From: Diacronema lutheri
Taxonomy: Eukaryota > Haptophyta > Pavlovophyceae > Pavlovales > Pavlovaceae
Length of the DNA stretch: 64,000 nt
NCBI GenBank assembly: GCA_019448385.1
Contig: JAGTXO010000009.1
Span: 434,001-498,000, forward strand
Direction of reading: 5' to 3'
Part shown: positions 42,995 to 53,400 of the stretch, in pieces
Numbering within the stretch: the stretch's first letter is position 1
Layout: each line of letters starts with the position of its first letter
Notes under the pieces: generated by a model
Told to the model about the DNA's origin: nothing
Seen by the model: only the letters and a program-made list of their open reading frames with translations
Databases searched by the model: none
Made by a program: the position numbers and the translations under genes

Positions 42995-44689
42995 GGCGTC
43001 GGCGTGAGTTGCGGTGGCGTCGCCGGGCGCATTGCGCTCCCCGGCCGCGCCGCGCGCCGCCGGCGCCGCTGCAGCCAAGCTGCTCTCTGCGCGCGCGCAG
43101 CCGCGCGTGCGCCGGGCGGTGGTGATGAGCGCGATCTGCGCGCTCAGCTCGGCGACCCCGTCGACGACGGCGGCGAGCGCGTCGGGCGCCCAGACCGACT
43201 GCGCCGAGAGGAGCGGCGTGCCGACAAGCTGCGCGATCGTGCCGGGCGCGAGCAGCAGCTCTGCACTGCCCGATACCCAGCGCGCGTACAGCGCGACCGC
43301 CTCCTCGCCCGTCGGCTCGGCCGCCGCGGCCGCGAGCCGCTCGCCCGTTGCCTCGAGCACGGTGAGCGTCACGTTGTGCAGCCCGGGCAGACACGCGTAG
43401 TCAGCAATGAAGCGCGGCGGGCGCGATTTCAACCAGAGCAGCTTGCCGCGCACGCGCCGCGCGCGCGCCTCTGGCGCGTGCTGCGGTTCAAGCGACTCGC
43501 GCTCACGTACCGGTGCGTCGACCGCGTTGGCGAGTTGCGGCGCGAGCGCACACGGCTGCGCGTCGCTCGCGGGCGGCGCAAGCAAGACGGGCGGCTCGCC
43601 GTCGTCGCAGCCGTCGAGCAAGTTGGTCCGCTTGCGCTTCGAGAGCACGCGCACGCCCTCGGAGAGCCAGCACTCGCGCAGCTCGGGCTGCGCGTGCGTG
43701 GATGGCTGCGCGCCCACCGATGCGTGCGCACACTTGCCTGCGTCGGACCAGTGCGTGCCGGCTGCGAGCTGGCCGCCCGGCAGCAGCTCGACCTCAACCG
43801 CCAAGTGGAACAGAAGGCCAGCGCACTTGTACGTGGTCGACTCGAACATGACCGATCGGAAGACGACCTCGAGCTGGCCGTCGGCCGAGGCGGCGCACGA
43901 GACGCTCGTCTGCCCGCGCAGCGGCACTGGTGTGAATGTGGGCGGCGAGCCGGCGACGGTGATGGCGAGCAGGCGCAGCTGCGCGCCGGACGGCAGCGCG
44001 GCGCGCAGCGTAACGTGCACGTCCGGTATGCGCCACGTCTTGAACCAGAAGAAATCCTGCTGCGGCTGCGCCTCGCGCAGAAACGGCCGCGCGAGCCGGA
44101 CGGCGCCGACGAAGGGCTCGCGGCCGGGCGGGACGACGCTGAGCACGGAGCGAGCCGTGTCGAGCGCACGAAGCTCCCAGCGAACCTCGCTCGCCTGCGG
44201 GACATGCGACGACGCAGAGCGGCGACGCACAACCGACGCGCGCGCTGGCACCGCCACCTCTGCGCGTCTGGGTGCGGCCGCCCACGCGCCGCCGCCCGGG
44301 GCGCACGCGCAGCTGAAAGCCGGGAACGCGACGGGCGGTGGCGCGGTGAGCGCGGCCACGAGCTGTCCGTGCCACGGCATGGGCGTGGCGAGGCTCGGGT
44401 ACCACGGCGCAGCGGACAAGCTGCGCGCGATCAGCTGCGCGCGGCCCGCGCCAAGCACAGGGTAGGGCGCCAGATCGCGGCTCATCTGGGTCGGATCGTG
44501 CGCGAGCAGCTCGAGCATCTCCGCGCTAAGGTGCTGGTGCGCGCCGGGCGGCAAGGGCTGCGCGCTCCAGGCGGGCAAGAGGTGCGCGTAAAGCTCACGT
44601 TCTGGCTCATTGAGTACGTCGTGCATGAGCGTCTGTATCTCGTGGAAGGAGATGCGCATGTCCTCCTTGCTGTGCAAGCCGTCCGCCAT
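41710..44689 (-). CDS. PAS-domain protein, possibly a regulator
   Basis: Two exons, 44689-42493 and 42281-41710, joined through a 211-base intron (donor GTGCGG); 922 residues. The start MADGLHSKEDMRISFHEI is used; an upstream in-frame ATG at 44773 lies in AT-rich promoter-like sequence. The PAS domain is near residues 690-760: RMCDHSLDCFKHFDERGFVV then LFGLEPFELIG, with the spliced junction giving APSCESMHPQDCESLRRKYL, the normal PAS spacing. Before it lie beta-rich blocks (WFKTWRIPDVHVTLRAALPS, CWLSEGVRVLSKRKRTNLLD, VTLTVLEATGERL) of no recognised family; the SKRKR patch could be a nuclear signal. A short AD repeat is encoded around 42955-43010. After the PAS the C-terminal 190 residues include SASFKWRGTVPVSVLMQIRT. 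A transcriptional regulator is one reading; a sensor scaffold another. Confidence 0.62.
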
Positions 44690-44917
44690 CCTATCGCCCC
44701 TCCACTCGACCTCTCTCACGGCGAGTAGCACGTATTTGCATATTAAAAGAGACCCCACATAGAGACCCCACATGTTTATAGCTATTGGAGGCTGGTCAAC
44801 ATGCTTCTAGCAATTGACGAGGCATTGTCTTGACTCTTGAGTGACGAGTTTCCCGATGCCGGCAAGTGCATCGAAGAGTCCAAAACTGATAACACCATCA
44901 TTGAGTCGCACGTCTCC
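44690..44917. promoter_or_regulatory. AT-rich divergent promoter region
   Basis: 228 bases between the PAS gene (-) and the armadillo gene (+), markedly less GC-rich than its surroundings. It contains ATTTGCATATTAAAAGAG at about 44733-44750 and a direct repeat AGAGACCCCACAT (44749 and 44761). Likely core elements for one or both genes, by position and composition. Confidence 0.45.
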
Positions 44918-47829
44918 ATGGCGGTGGGGTGGATCGCCCCGGAGGCGGCGGCGCCGGCCGCCACCTTGCTGAGCGTCGATATGACCGGCGCCGGCACGCT
45001 CTCCGGCCGCTCGCGCCGCCCCAGCGGCGTGGACCCAACCCCCATGCCCGTGGTGGACGACGCCGACGCGCTCCTCGCGCTCCTCGCGAGGGCCGATCAT
45101 GAGGACGACAGCGAGGCGGCGGGAACGATCTTGCGGCTTGAGCGCGATTCCGCCGCGCGCGCGCGCGTCGTCGCGGCGGGCGCGCTGCCTGCGCTCGTCG
45201 CGCTCCTCACGACCGGCACGGACGGCGCTAAGGCCAACGCGGCTGGCGTGCTCGCCTGCCTCGCCGGCGACAGCGCGCTGCGCGCGCGTGTCTTCGAGGC
45301 GGGCGCACTGGCACCGCTCGTCGCGCTGTTGCCGGCAGGTACGGACGCGGCCACCGCCAGCGCGGCGGCAGTTCTGCTTGGCCTCGCCGGCGAGGCCGCG
45401 CAGCGCGCGCGCATGGCGGAAGCGGGCGTGCTCTCGCCTCTCATCGCACTGCTGCAGACGGGCGCCGAGCAGGTCAAGGCCAACGCGGCGGGCGCGCTCT
45501 CCCGCCTGTCGCGCGACGCGGCGGTGCGCGTGCTCGTCGTCGAGGCCGGCGCGCTCTCGCCGCTCGTCACCCTCCTCGTGTCGGGCAGCGACGAGGCCAA
45601 GGCGAGTGCGGCGGGCGCGGTCGCAGGCATCGCGTTCGACCCGGCGCTGCGCGCGCGCGTGATGCAGGCGGGCGCGCTGCCGCCGCTGATCGCGCTCCTC
45701 GAGGCGGGAACGGACGGCGCAAAGCGCTGCGCGGCGTGGGCGCTCGCCTCGCTCTCGGGCGAGACCGCGATCCGGCTGCGCGTCGTCGAGGCGGGCGCGC
45801 TCCCTCCGCTCGTTGCGTTGCTCGACGCGGGCAACGACCGCGCCAAGGCGAGGCGGGGCTACGCACGATCATTGCCGATGCGGGCGCGCTTGCGCCGCTC
45901 GTCGCGCTCCTGCAGGCCGGCAGCGCCGAGGCCAAGACGGATGCGGCATGGGCCCTTGCGCGCCTTGCGGACGACGTCGGTCTGCGCGCGCGCGTCGTCG
46001 ACGCGCGCGCGCTCCCGCCGCTCGTCGCGGTGCTGCAGAGCGGCACGGACGAGGCGAGGCGGTACGCCGCGGGCGCGATCTCGCGCCTCGCCGGCGAGCC
46101 CGCGCTCCGCGCGCGCGTCGTCGAGGCGGGCGCGCTGCCTGCGCTCGTCGCGCTCCTTGAGACGGGCAACGACGAGGCGAAGCGCAAGGCGGCGGGCGCG
46201 TGCTTCCGACTCGCCGACGACGCCGCGCTGCGCCCGCTCATGGCGCACGCGGGCGCGCTGCCGCCGCTCGTCGCGCTGCTGCGCTCGGGCACGGAAGAGG
46301 CGAAGCGCAACGCGGCGGGCGTCTTCTCGAGGCTCGCGAACGACGCCACGCTGCGCGCGCGCGTCGTCGACGCGGGCGCGCTGCCACCGCTCGTGTCCGT
46401 GCTCGAGAGCGGCAACGACGAGGCGAAGCGGAACGCGGCGGGCGCGCTCTCGCGGCTCGCGGACGAGCCGGCGCTGCGCGCGCGCGTGGCGCAGGCAGGC
46501 GCGCTGCGGCCGCTCATAGAGCTGCTCAGCTCCAACGTGGACTGGGCGAAGGCAAACGCAGCGTGGGCGGTCGCGAGCTTCGCCGGCGACGCCGCGCTGC
46601 GCGCGCGCGTCGTCGAGGCGGGCGCGCTGCCGCCGCTCGTCGCGCTCCTTACGACCGGCACGGACGGCGCCAAGGCCAACGCGGCCGGCGCGCTCGGCTG
46701 CCTCGCCGGCGACGCCACGCTGCGCGCGCGCGTCGTCGACGCGCGCGCGCTGCCGCCGCTCGTCGCGCTGCTGCGGAGCGGCACGGACGAGGCGAAGACG
46801 AACGCGGCCGGCGCGCTCGGCTGCTTCGCCGACGAGGCTGCGCACTGCGCGCGCGTCGTCGACGCGGGCGCGCTGCCGCCGCTCGTCGAGCTGCTGCGGA
46901 GCGGCACGGAGTGGGCCAAGGGCTACGCGGCCCTCGCGCTCCGGCGGATCGCCGAGCGCGGCTCGTACCGCGAGGCGCTTATTGGGAGCGGCGCGGTGCT
47001 GCAGCTCGCGGCGCTTGCCACCGCGCCGGGTGACGCGCGCAGTTTTGTGCCAAAAGCGCGAGCCGCGCTCGACACAATCTGCGGTACCGGTCCTGGCGCG
47101 CTCGAGCGCGCTGTCGGCGACAGCGTGCGCGCGAGTGCCGCGCAGCAGCGCGCGGCGCAGCGTGCGGTCGAGGCGCGCTCTGCGGCGGCCTCAAGGCGCG
47201 CGACGGCGCTGCGCGCGCTCGCCGACGCCGTCGGGCCGCCGAGCGCGTGCCACGATGCCGTCTTCCGGTGCGCGGACGGCGTCGAGCTTGGCGCTTCGCG
47301 CTTCGTGCTGCACCTCGCGAGCCTGTACCACCGCGCGCTGCTCAGCTCGAGCGGCGAGCGCGCGCTTGACGCCGACCCCGCATTCTCGTCCACGACGCAC
47401 GCCGCGCTGCTCCGCCAGTTGCACTCGCTCGGCGAGGCGGCGTTGCCCGACGAGATGGGCGCGCTGCTCGAGCTGCTTGCGCTCGCGGCCAAGTTGCACG
47501 GCCCACACGTCGCGCGCGAGCCCGGTGCGCCCACGGCAGGCTTGTCGGTCCTCGGCCACTTGGTGGCGCGGTGCGAGTTTGCGGCCATCGCGCAGCTGGA
47601 CGCCGCCAATTGTCTCGACGTGCTGCTGCACGTGAAGGCGGCGGGCTGCTCGACGCGCGTCTTCGAGGCGGCCGAGACGCTCGTCAAAGCGCGCGTGCGC
47701 ACGGTCGTCAAGCAGCCGCGTTGGGCGAAGTTCGTCGCCGAGTTTCCGGACGACGCCGTGCAGCTGCTCACTCTCGTGGCGGTCCAGTTGAGCGAGGAGG
47801 CGAACCAGCTCGCTTTTCAAATGAGTTGA
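44918..47829 (+). CDS. Armadillo-repeat protein with C-terminal BTB domain (reading frame interrupted once)
   Basis: From the ATG at 44918 an array of about 15 armadillo repeats of 41 residues runs to about 46980, with the pattern LRARVVEAGALPPLVALL then GTDEAKxNAAGALxxLA. A BTB/POZ-like domain follows at about 47250-47520 (CHDAVFRCADGVELGASRFV, HLASLYHRALLSS), then a helical BACK-like tail to the stop. Armadillo-BTB proteins act as scaffolds, some as cullin-3 adaptors. At 45857-45864 the frame changes: between AKA and LRTIIADAG only 8 bases remain where 42 are expected, so 34 bases are missing. Without them the protein stops early or runs out of frame. The repeats are very similar at DNA level, so replication slippage, unequal exchange or assembly collapse are all plausible. 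The start is uncertain; a further in-frame ATG is at 44981. Confidence 0.75.
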
Positions 47830-47870
47830 ACCTTTTTAGAGGGAAAAGAGAGAGAAAAGAAGAGCTGACT

Positions 47871-50800
47871 TTAGCACACACCGGCGAGTGCACGCACCAG
47901 CGTCGCGCGCTCAGCCGCCGCGAGAAGAGCGAGGGCGGCAGAGGCGTTGAGGTCTCGACGCAGGGCCTCGCGGCATGCCGCTTCATCGTCCAGCTCGTCA
48001 TCGCTCGCGCTCACCCCGCCGTGCGCATCGTCGTGCGCGGCGCGCAGCTCGAGCGCGGCGCGCACCGCGTCGGCGCGCGCGCGCTCCGCCGAGACGCGCA
48101 GGGGCTCGGCGGCGCGCTCGCCGGCGGCACGCGCTGCGCCGCTTTCAAGTTGCGCGACGCCGTCGAGCGCGGCCGCAAAGAGCGCCGCGATCGCGGCCGC
48201 GTAAGCGCACAGGCCGGCCGCGGGGCCGCGCGCGCTCTCGCGCTTGCTGCGGTCAGCGCAGCCCATGGCGGCCGCCGCGCGCAGCACCGCGCCACTCAGG
48301 TCGGCCAGCGCGCGCTCAGCGACGGCGCAGAGCGCGCGGCCAGCGACAGCCGGCGCGAGAGACGGGAGCCACACGGAGCTCAAGTGGGCGAGTTGATGCA
48401 GTGCACGCCGCACGCCACCTTCCGCGTCCGCATGGCCGCGCGGCGTGCGCAGCTCGCCACCCGCGCCGCGCTCGACTGTCGCGTCGTCGATCCAATTGAC
48501 TGCCCCACTGACGCATTCGCCAACGATCGCCCTTTGCCTGTTGATCTGCGCGGCCTCCAGGTCCGCCGCCGTGCCGCTCAGCGCGAGCACGAGCGGCGCG
48601 AACGAGGACTGCGCGCGCAGACCGCGCGGCAGCCGTGGCCCGTATTGTGCGCCAAGCGTGGCGCAGCAGTGCGCGAGGTAGGCACAGTCGTTCGAGACAA
48701 CCATTGCGATGCCCGGCACTTGGCCGAGGCCGCCGCCGAGCGCGTGCGGCACCAGCGCGCGATACAAGTCGATCGCGTCGCGCGCGGTCTGCAGCATGAG
48801 GCGCGCGGCGCCGTCGCCGCACGTTTCGTCGCACGCGGCGGCGAGGAGGGCGTGCACCGTGCGGAGCAGAGGCGCGACGCACGCGGAGACATCGGAGGGT
48901 GCAAAGGCGAGCGCGCGCGCCGCGCTCGACCACGGCGGCATGCGCTCGGTCGACGCGCTGTCCTCGTCGGCCGCGCGTCCGCCGCCATCCGCGCGCGGCT
49001 CGGCCGGTGCAGCAAGGCCCACGGGCCGTGCGTGTCCTGGCTCGCGCTCGGCTGGAGTGGCGGGTCCTGGCCCGACAGGCTTGGCCCCTCCTGGCCCGAC
49101 ATGCCCGGCCCCTCCTTGAGTGTCCGCGCGCGGCTTGGAGGCCGCCGCGCCTGCGCTCGCGCTCAACCCGAACGGTGCGCGCACAGTGCCGCGCCCAGCC
49201 TGAGCGGCGAGCGCGCGCACGTCCTCGAGCGCGCGGCAGCGCCACTCGTCGGCCGCGGCCGTCGGCAGCTTCGCGCACAGCTGGGCGAGCGATGGGTCCG
49301 GCCCGCCGATCGCGACGGCCGCAGTGCGCGTCGCGTGCTCCGCTGTCGGCTCGCCGCCGTTGAGCGTTGCGCGCACTGCCGCGACCGCGGCGCGTCGCTC
49401 GTCGGCGGACGGCGCGACGATGCCGACCTCCGCAGCAGCCGCGTCGAGGCGCATCAGAAGCTCGCGCAGCTCGACGATGGGCGATGCAGTTGGCGGGAGG
49501 CGTACGCGAGCGCTCGCCCCGCCGTCGGCCTCGCCGCCGCGCGCCGCGTGCACGGACGCGCTCGCCGCCCGCACCGCGGCGTCAACGGCGAGGCTCTCGG
49601 CGCCGCGCAGCACGGCGGGCCAGAGGTGCGTCGCGCACAGCGCGCGCATCGGGCGAAGAGGCTCGCCTGCACGCGCCGCCATCGCATGGGGGGGCGCGCG
49701 CGCGCGCGCGGAGTGGGTGCGCGCGCGCGGGCGCCGGGTTGAGCGGCGTGCGCGGCAGCGCGGCATCGGCCAGGGCGCCCGCGCGGCGCGGCGCCGCGTG
49801 CGTGGCGCGCGCGCCGTGGCGCGCACCCGCGCACACGTCCGCGCGGGCTCCGCGCCGCGCTTCGCGCCGGATGCCATCGTCCACGCCGCCGACGGCGCGC
49901 AGCACGGCGAGGAGGCCTTCGATACGGGAGCGCGCGTCAGCGAGGACACAGTCAACGCTCTCGCCTGCGGCGGCGGGCTGATGCTCGCCGCGATCTCGCG
50001 CGGCCGAGCTGTCGGCCGCACCGAGCGCGGGCGAGACGGGGCGAACCTCCAGAAGGACGGTGACGGCATCGGCCCGGCCGCCGTCCAGCGCGGAGGGCGC
50101 GGGCGCGGCGCGGGCGCGCAGCTCGCCCGCAGCGATCGCGTCGAGCGTGGCGGCAAGCTGCGCGCCGAGCGCAGCGAGGGGGCGATCGAGGCAGTGCGCG
50201 GCTGCCATCGCGTCGAGCACCTGCGCGCGTGCGCGCGCGCGCGCGTGCTCGACGGGGATCATTGGGATGGGGGGGGGGGGGAAGGGGGGGTCCTGCTGCG
50301 CGCGTGCTCGACGGGGATCATTGAGATGGGGGGGGGGGGGGGGGGGGGGGGAGGGGGGGTCCTGCTGCGCGCGAGCGTGGCGCGCGCGCCGCCCATCCCG
50401 GCGCGATGGCGGCACGCGATGGCGGCACGCGAAAGGAGGTGTGCCGCCCCTGCCCTGACGCAGCAGCACGCGGCAGCCGCGCGCCACGCACGCCGCGGCG
50501 GCGAAACGGCTGGGCGGCCTCGCACCTCTGTGAGTGAGACAGCGTCCAAAGACCTGCTTGCGCCTGCGCTCACGATGGCGCGCACGACGAGCGCGTCGTC
50601 GGCGAGGTCGATGGCGTCGGCGAGGAGCTCGTCGAGTGTCGCTTCGAGCGCCGCGCGCCGGCTCGCGAGCTGCGCCCCAAGCTCGCGCAGCACGCGCGGC
50701 TCGGCGACGGCGGCGGCGTCGTTGCCCACGGGCGCGGTCGGGCTTGCGGGCGAGCGCGCCGCCTCGAGCGTGGCGACAGCAGCGGCGATGTCGGCGGCGG

Positions 50801-51296
50801 CGCGCTCGCGGAGCGTGCGAATGCATGCCTCCATCTCGACCAGCGCGCGCGCACCCTCGACGTATCGCCCCTCGGCGAGCGCGTCGTCGAGCGTGCCGAT
50901 GCCATCGCTCGTCTGCGCGACCGCTCCGAGCACGTCGAGCAGGCGGCGAGAGGCGTCGATCTCGGCGCGCAGCGCGGCGGCGCGCGTCTCGGACGCGGTT
51001 TGCTCGGCTTCCAGCCCGTCGCGCTCGCCCTCCGCCTCGCGCGCCACCGCGCGCAGCTCATCGGCGAGCTCGCGCACCTGCACGCGCAGGCGCGCCGCGC
51101 GTGCGTACGCAGCGACAAACTCCTTCTTGTGCACGCGGACGGCATCAAAGACCTGTGACTTGAGCTCGTCGATGCGCGCGTCTAGCCGATCAACAGTGGC
51201 GCGCAGCGCGTCCGCGTCCGCGTGGAACGTGTTCGGATCGAGGTTCTCCTCGAAGCACGCGTCGACGATAGGGTCCGCCTCGACGCTCGCTGCCAT
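47871..51296 (-). CDS. ZW10: ZW10 homologue (Dsl1/NRZ tether and RZZ kinetochore complex)
   Basis: Three exons on the minus strand: 51296-50574, 50220-49827 and 49666-47871; 970 residues. Exon 1 (MAASVEADPIVDACFEENLD) is a long coiled coil (RLDARIDELKSQVFDAVRVH). Exon 2 continues VLDAMAAAHCLDRPLAALGA. Exon 3 holds the most conserved part: MLQTARDAIDLYRALVPHAL, then VPGIAMVVSNDCAYLAHCCA, the ZW10 signature. Intron 1 (donor GTGAGC) contains a duplicated 59-base unit with two poly-G runs; intron 2 has donor GTGCGC. In the family, ZW10 links Golgi-to-ER vesicle tethering with mitotic checkpoint function at kinetochores. The length is larger than typical because of an Ala/Pro/Gly-rich insertion (about 49000-49180). 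Divergent from the PRMT gene, 85 bases between starts; 41 bases from the convergent armadillo stop. Confidence 0.85.
50241..50372 (-). repeat. Tandem duplication with poly-G runs in ZW10 intron 1
   Basis: The block beginning CGCGTGCTCGACGGGGATCA occurs at 50242 and 50301, each followed by ATGGG and a G run (13 at 50269-50281; 24 at 50328-50351) and by GGTCCTGCTGCGCGCG. On the sense strand the runs are C and lie 48 and 107 bases before the acceptor. Confidence 0.85.
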
Positions 51297-51381
51297 TTTG
51301 AACGAGGGGCCCTTGCTTGGCGCGCATGTAATATCCGAGCCAACACAGAGAGGGCGCTCTCGAGTCCGCAAGACGCGGGGC
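51297..51381. promoter_or_regulatory. Divergent promoter between ZW10 and PRMT
   Basis: 85 bases between divergent ATGs; contains GCATGTAATATCCGAG, the only AT-rich core. Inferred from position. Confidence 0.35.
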
Positions 51382-53368
51382 ATGGACCTTCGCGCGCGAC
51401 TGGTGGGCGCGACGAGCGTCGGCGCCGCGACGGCCGCAACCCTCGCCGGCCTATCGCCGACCCCTACTGCTGCCGAATGGGCGCGTGCTGGTCGCGCGCT
51501 TGAGCGAGACGTGGCGGATGCGGCGGACGCGGCGGACGACGGCGCCGGCGCGGCCGAACCCGGCGCGTCCGCCAAGCTGCACGCGCTCGCGCTCGAGTGT
51601 TTGCGCGCGGCGGTGGCCGCCTCGCCCGCGCACGATGCGTCGGCGCTCTTTGAGCTGGCCGGCGCTCTCGCGCGCGCGCGCGAGTACGAGGGCGCGTGCG
51701 AGTGCATGGCCGACGTGCTGAGCCGCCAGCCGTGGGCGCACGAGTGGTGGCGAGCGCTCGCGCAGCTCGAGCGCGCGGCGGGGCGCAAGGCGGAGGGCGC
51801 GCATTGCATGCTGATGGCGCTGCGCGCGCACCCCGACTCGGAGGGCGGCCGTCGCTGGGCCTTCCTCCGCAGCAGCTGCCAGCGGTTACTCATGCCCGGA
51901 CGTTTCCGAGCGCTCAACGATACGCGCCGCGCGAGCGCGTGGGCGCGCGCCGTCGAGGCGGCGGTGGCGCGCGCACCGGCCGGCGCGGTCGTCCTTGATG
52001 CGGGCGAGGGGCATGGCGTGCACGCGATGGTCGCGCTCCGCGCGGGCGCGGCGGCCGCCGTTCGGTGCGAGCCGTTACTGCCGGTTGCCGCGCGCCGTCT
52101 CGCAAGACGCAACGCGGCCGCGTGGGCGGCGCGCGCCAGCGGCGCCGACGGCAGCGCCGAGGAGGCGGGCGAGGCGGCACGGCGGCTCGCCATCTTTCCA
52201 GACGGGTGCGCTGCGCTGCACCTCGCGCCGCTCGCCACCGCGCACGTCGCGGCCGAGGTCGCGCACCGCCCGCCGCTCGTGCCGCCCGCTGCCGAGCCGA
52301 CGGCCGCGCCTCGCCTTCTCGCCCGGCCGGCGGCAATGCTCCTCATCGACACGCTCCACGCCGACGCACTCGCGTCAGGCCTGCCGGCCATCGTGGCGGA
52401 CGCGCGCGCACGCGGCCTGATCGAGCCAGGCGCCGCCGTGCTCCCGTGCGGCGCGGCGCTCGTCGGCGTCCTCGTCGAGAGCAGTGCGCTCGCCGCGCTC
52501 GGCGAGGTGCGCGGCACGGTCGCGGGGCTCGACGTGTGCGCATTCAACCGCTTCCGTCCCGCGTACCGCACCGTGAGCGCGCGCCATTTTGCGGCGCGCG
52601 CGCTTTGTGGCCCCGTCGAGCTTGCGCGCTGGGACGCGGGCGTGCCCGAGCTCGACGCCGCGCGGGCGGGCGAGCCGGCGGACGTCGCCGGCGACGCAGG
52701 GCGCGCGGCGCACTTTGCCGCGCGCGCGTCCGAGCGCGAGCGCGGCGCGCGTGCGCAGGCGGTCCGGATCGTTGCGGGTGAGTCCGGACGGATCGACTGC
52801 CATCTCTTCTGGTCGGAGCTGCAGCTGCTGCCACGCCGTCCCGCGGCGGCGGGCGGCGCGGCGGCGGGCGGCGCGGCGGCGGGCGGCGCGGCGGCGGGCG
52901 GCGCGGCGGCGGGCGGCGCGGCGGCGGGCGGCGCGGCGGCGGGCGGCGCGGCGGCGGGCGGCACGCGCACCGCGCCCGCGCCGCGTGAGCACGCGCTGTC
53001 CGCAGAGCCGCCCGGCCTTCTCGCAGGGGGTGGGACTGACGTGGGCGGCGCGTGCGCGTGCGAGAGCGGTGAGCAGATTGCCCTCTTCTTGAGGCCGGCA
53101 TTGACGGTGCGCGCGGGCGATTGCTTGACGCTACGCACGAGCCACGATGGCGTCGAGCTGCGCGCAAGCCTTGAGCTCCATTGCCCGAATGCAAGGTCTG
53201 AGGACGACGAGCACGTGGCCGACGCCATGCTGTGCGCGTCTTCGCACGATGGAGGAAGCGAAGGCACAGCGGGCCGCGATGGCGCCCTCAGAGCCTCCCC
53301 TTCCTCCTCGTTCTCCGTGCCGTCGCCCTTGCACAGCGCGCGCGCTGCGGCGGGCGCGGCAGGCGCGG

Positions 53369-53400
<32 letters not shown>

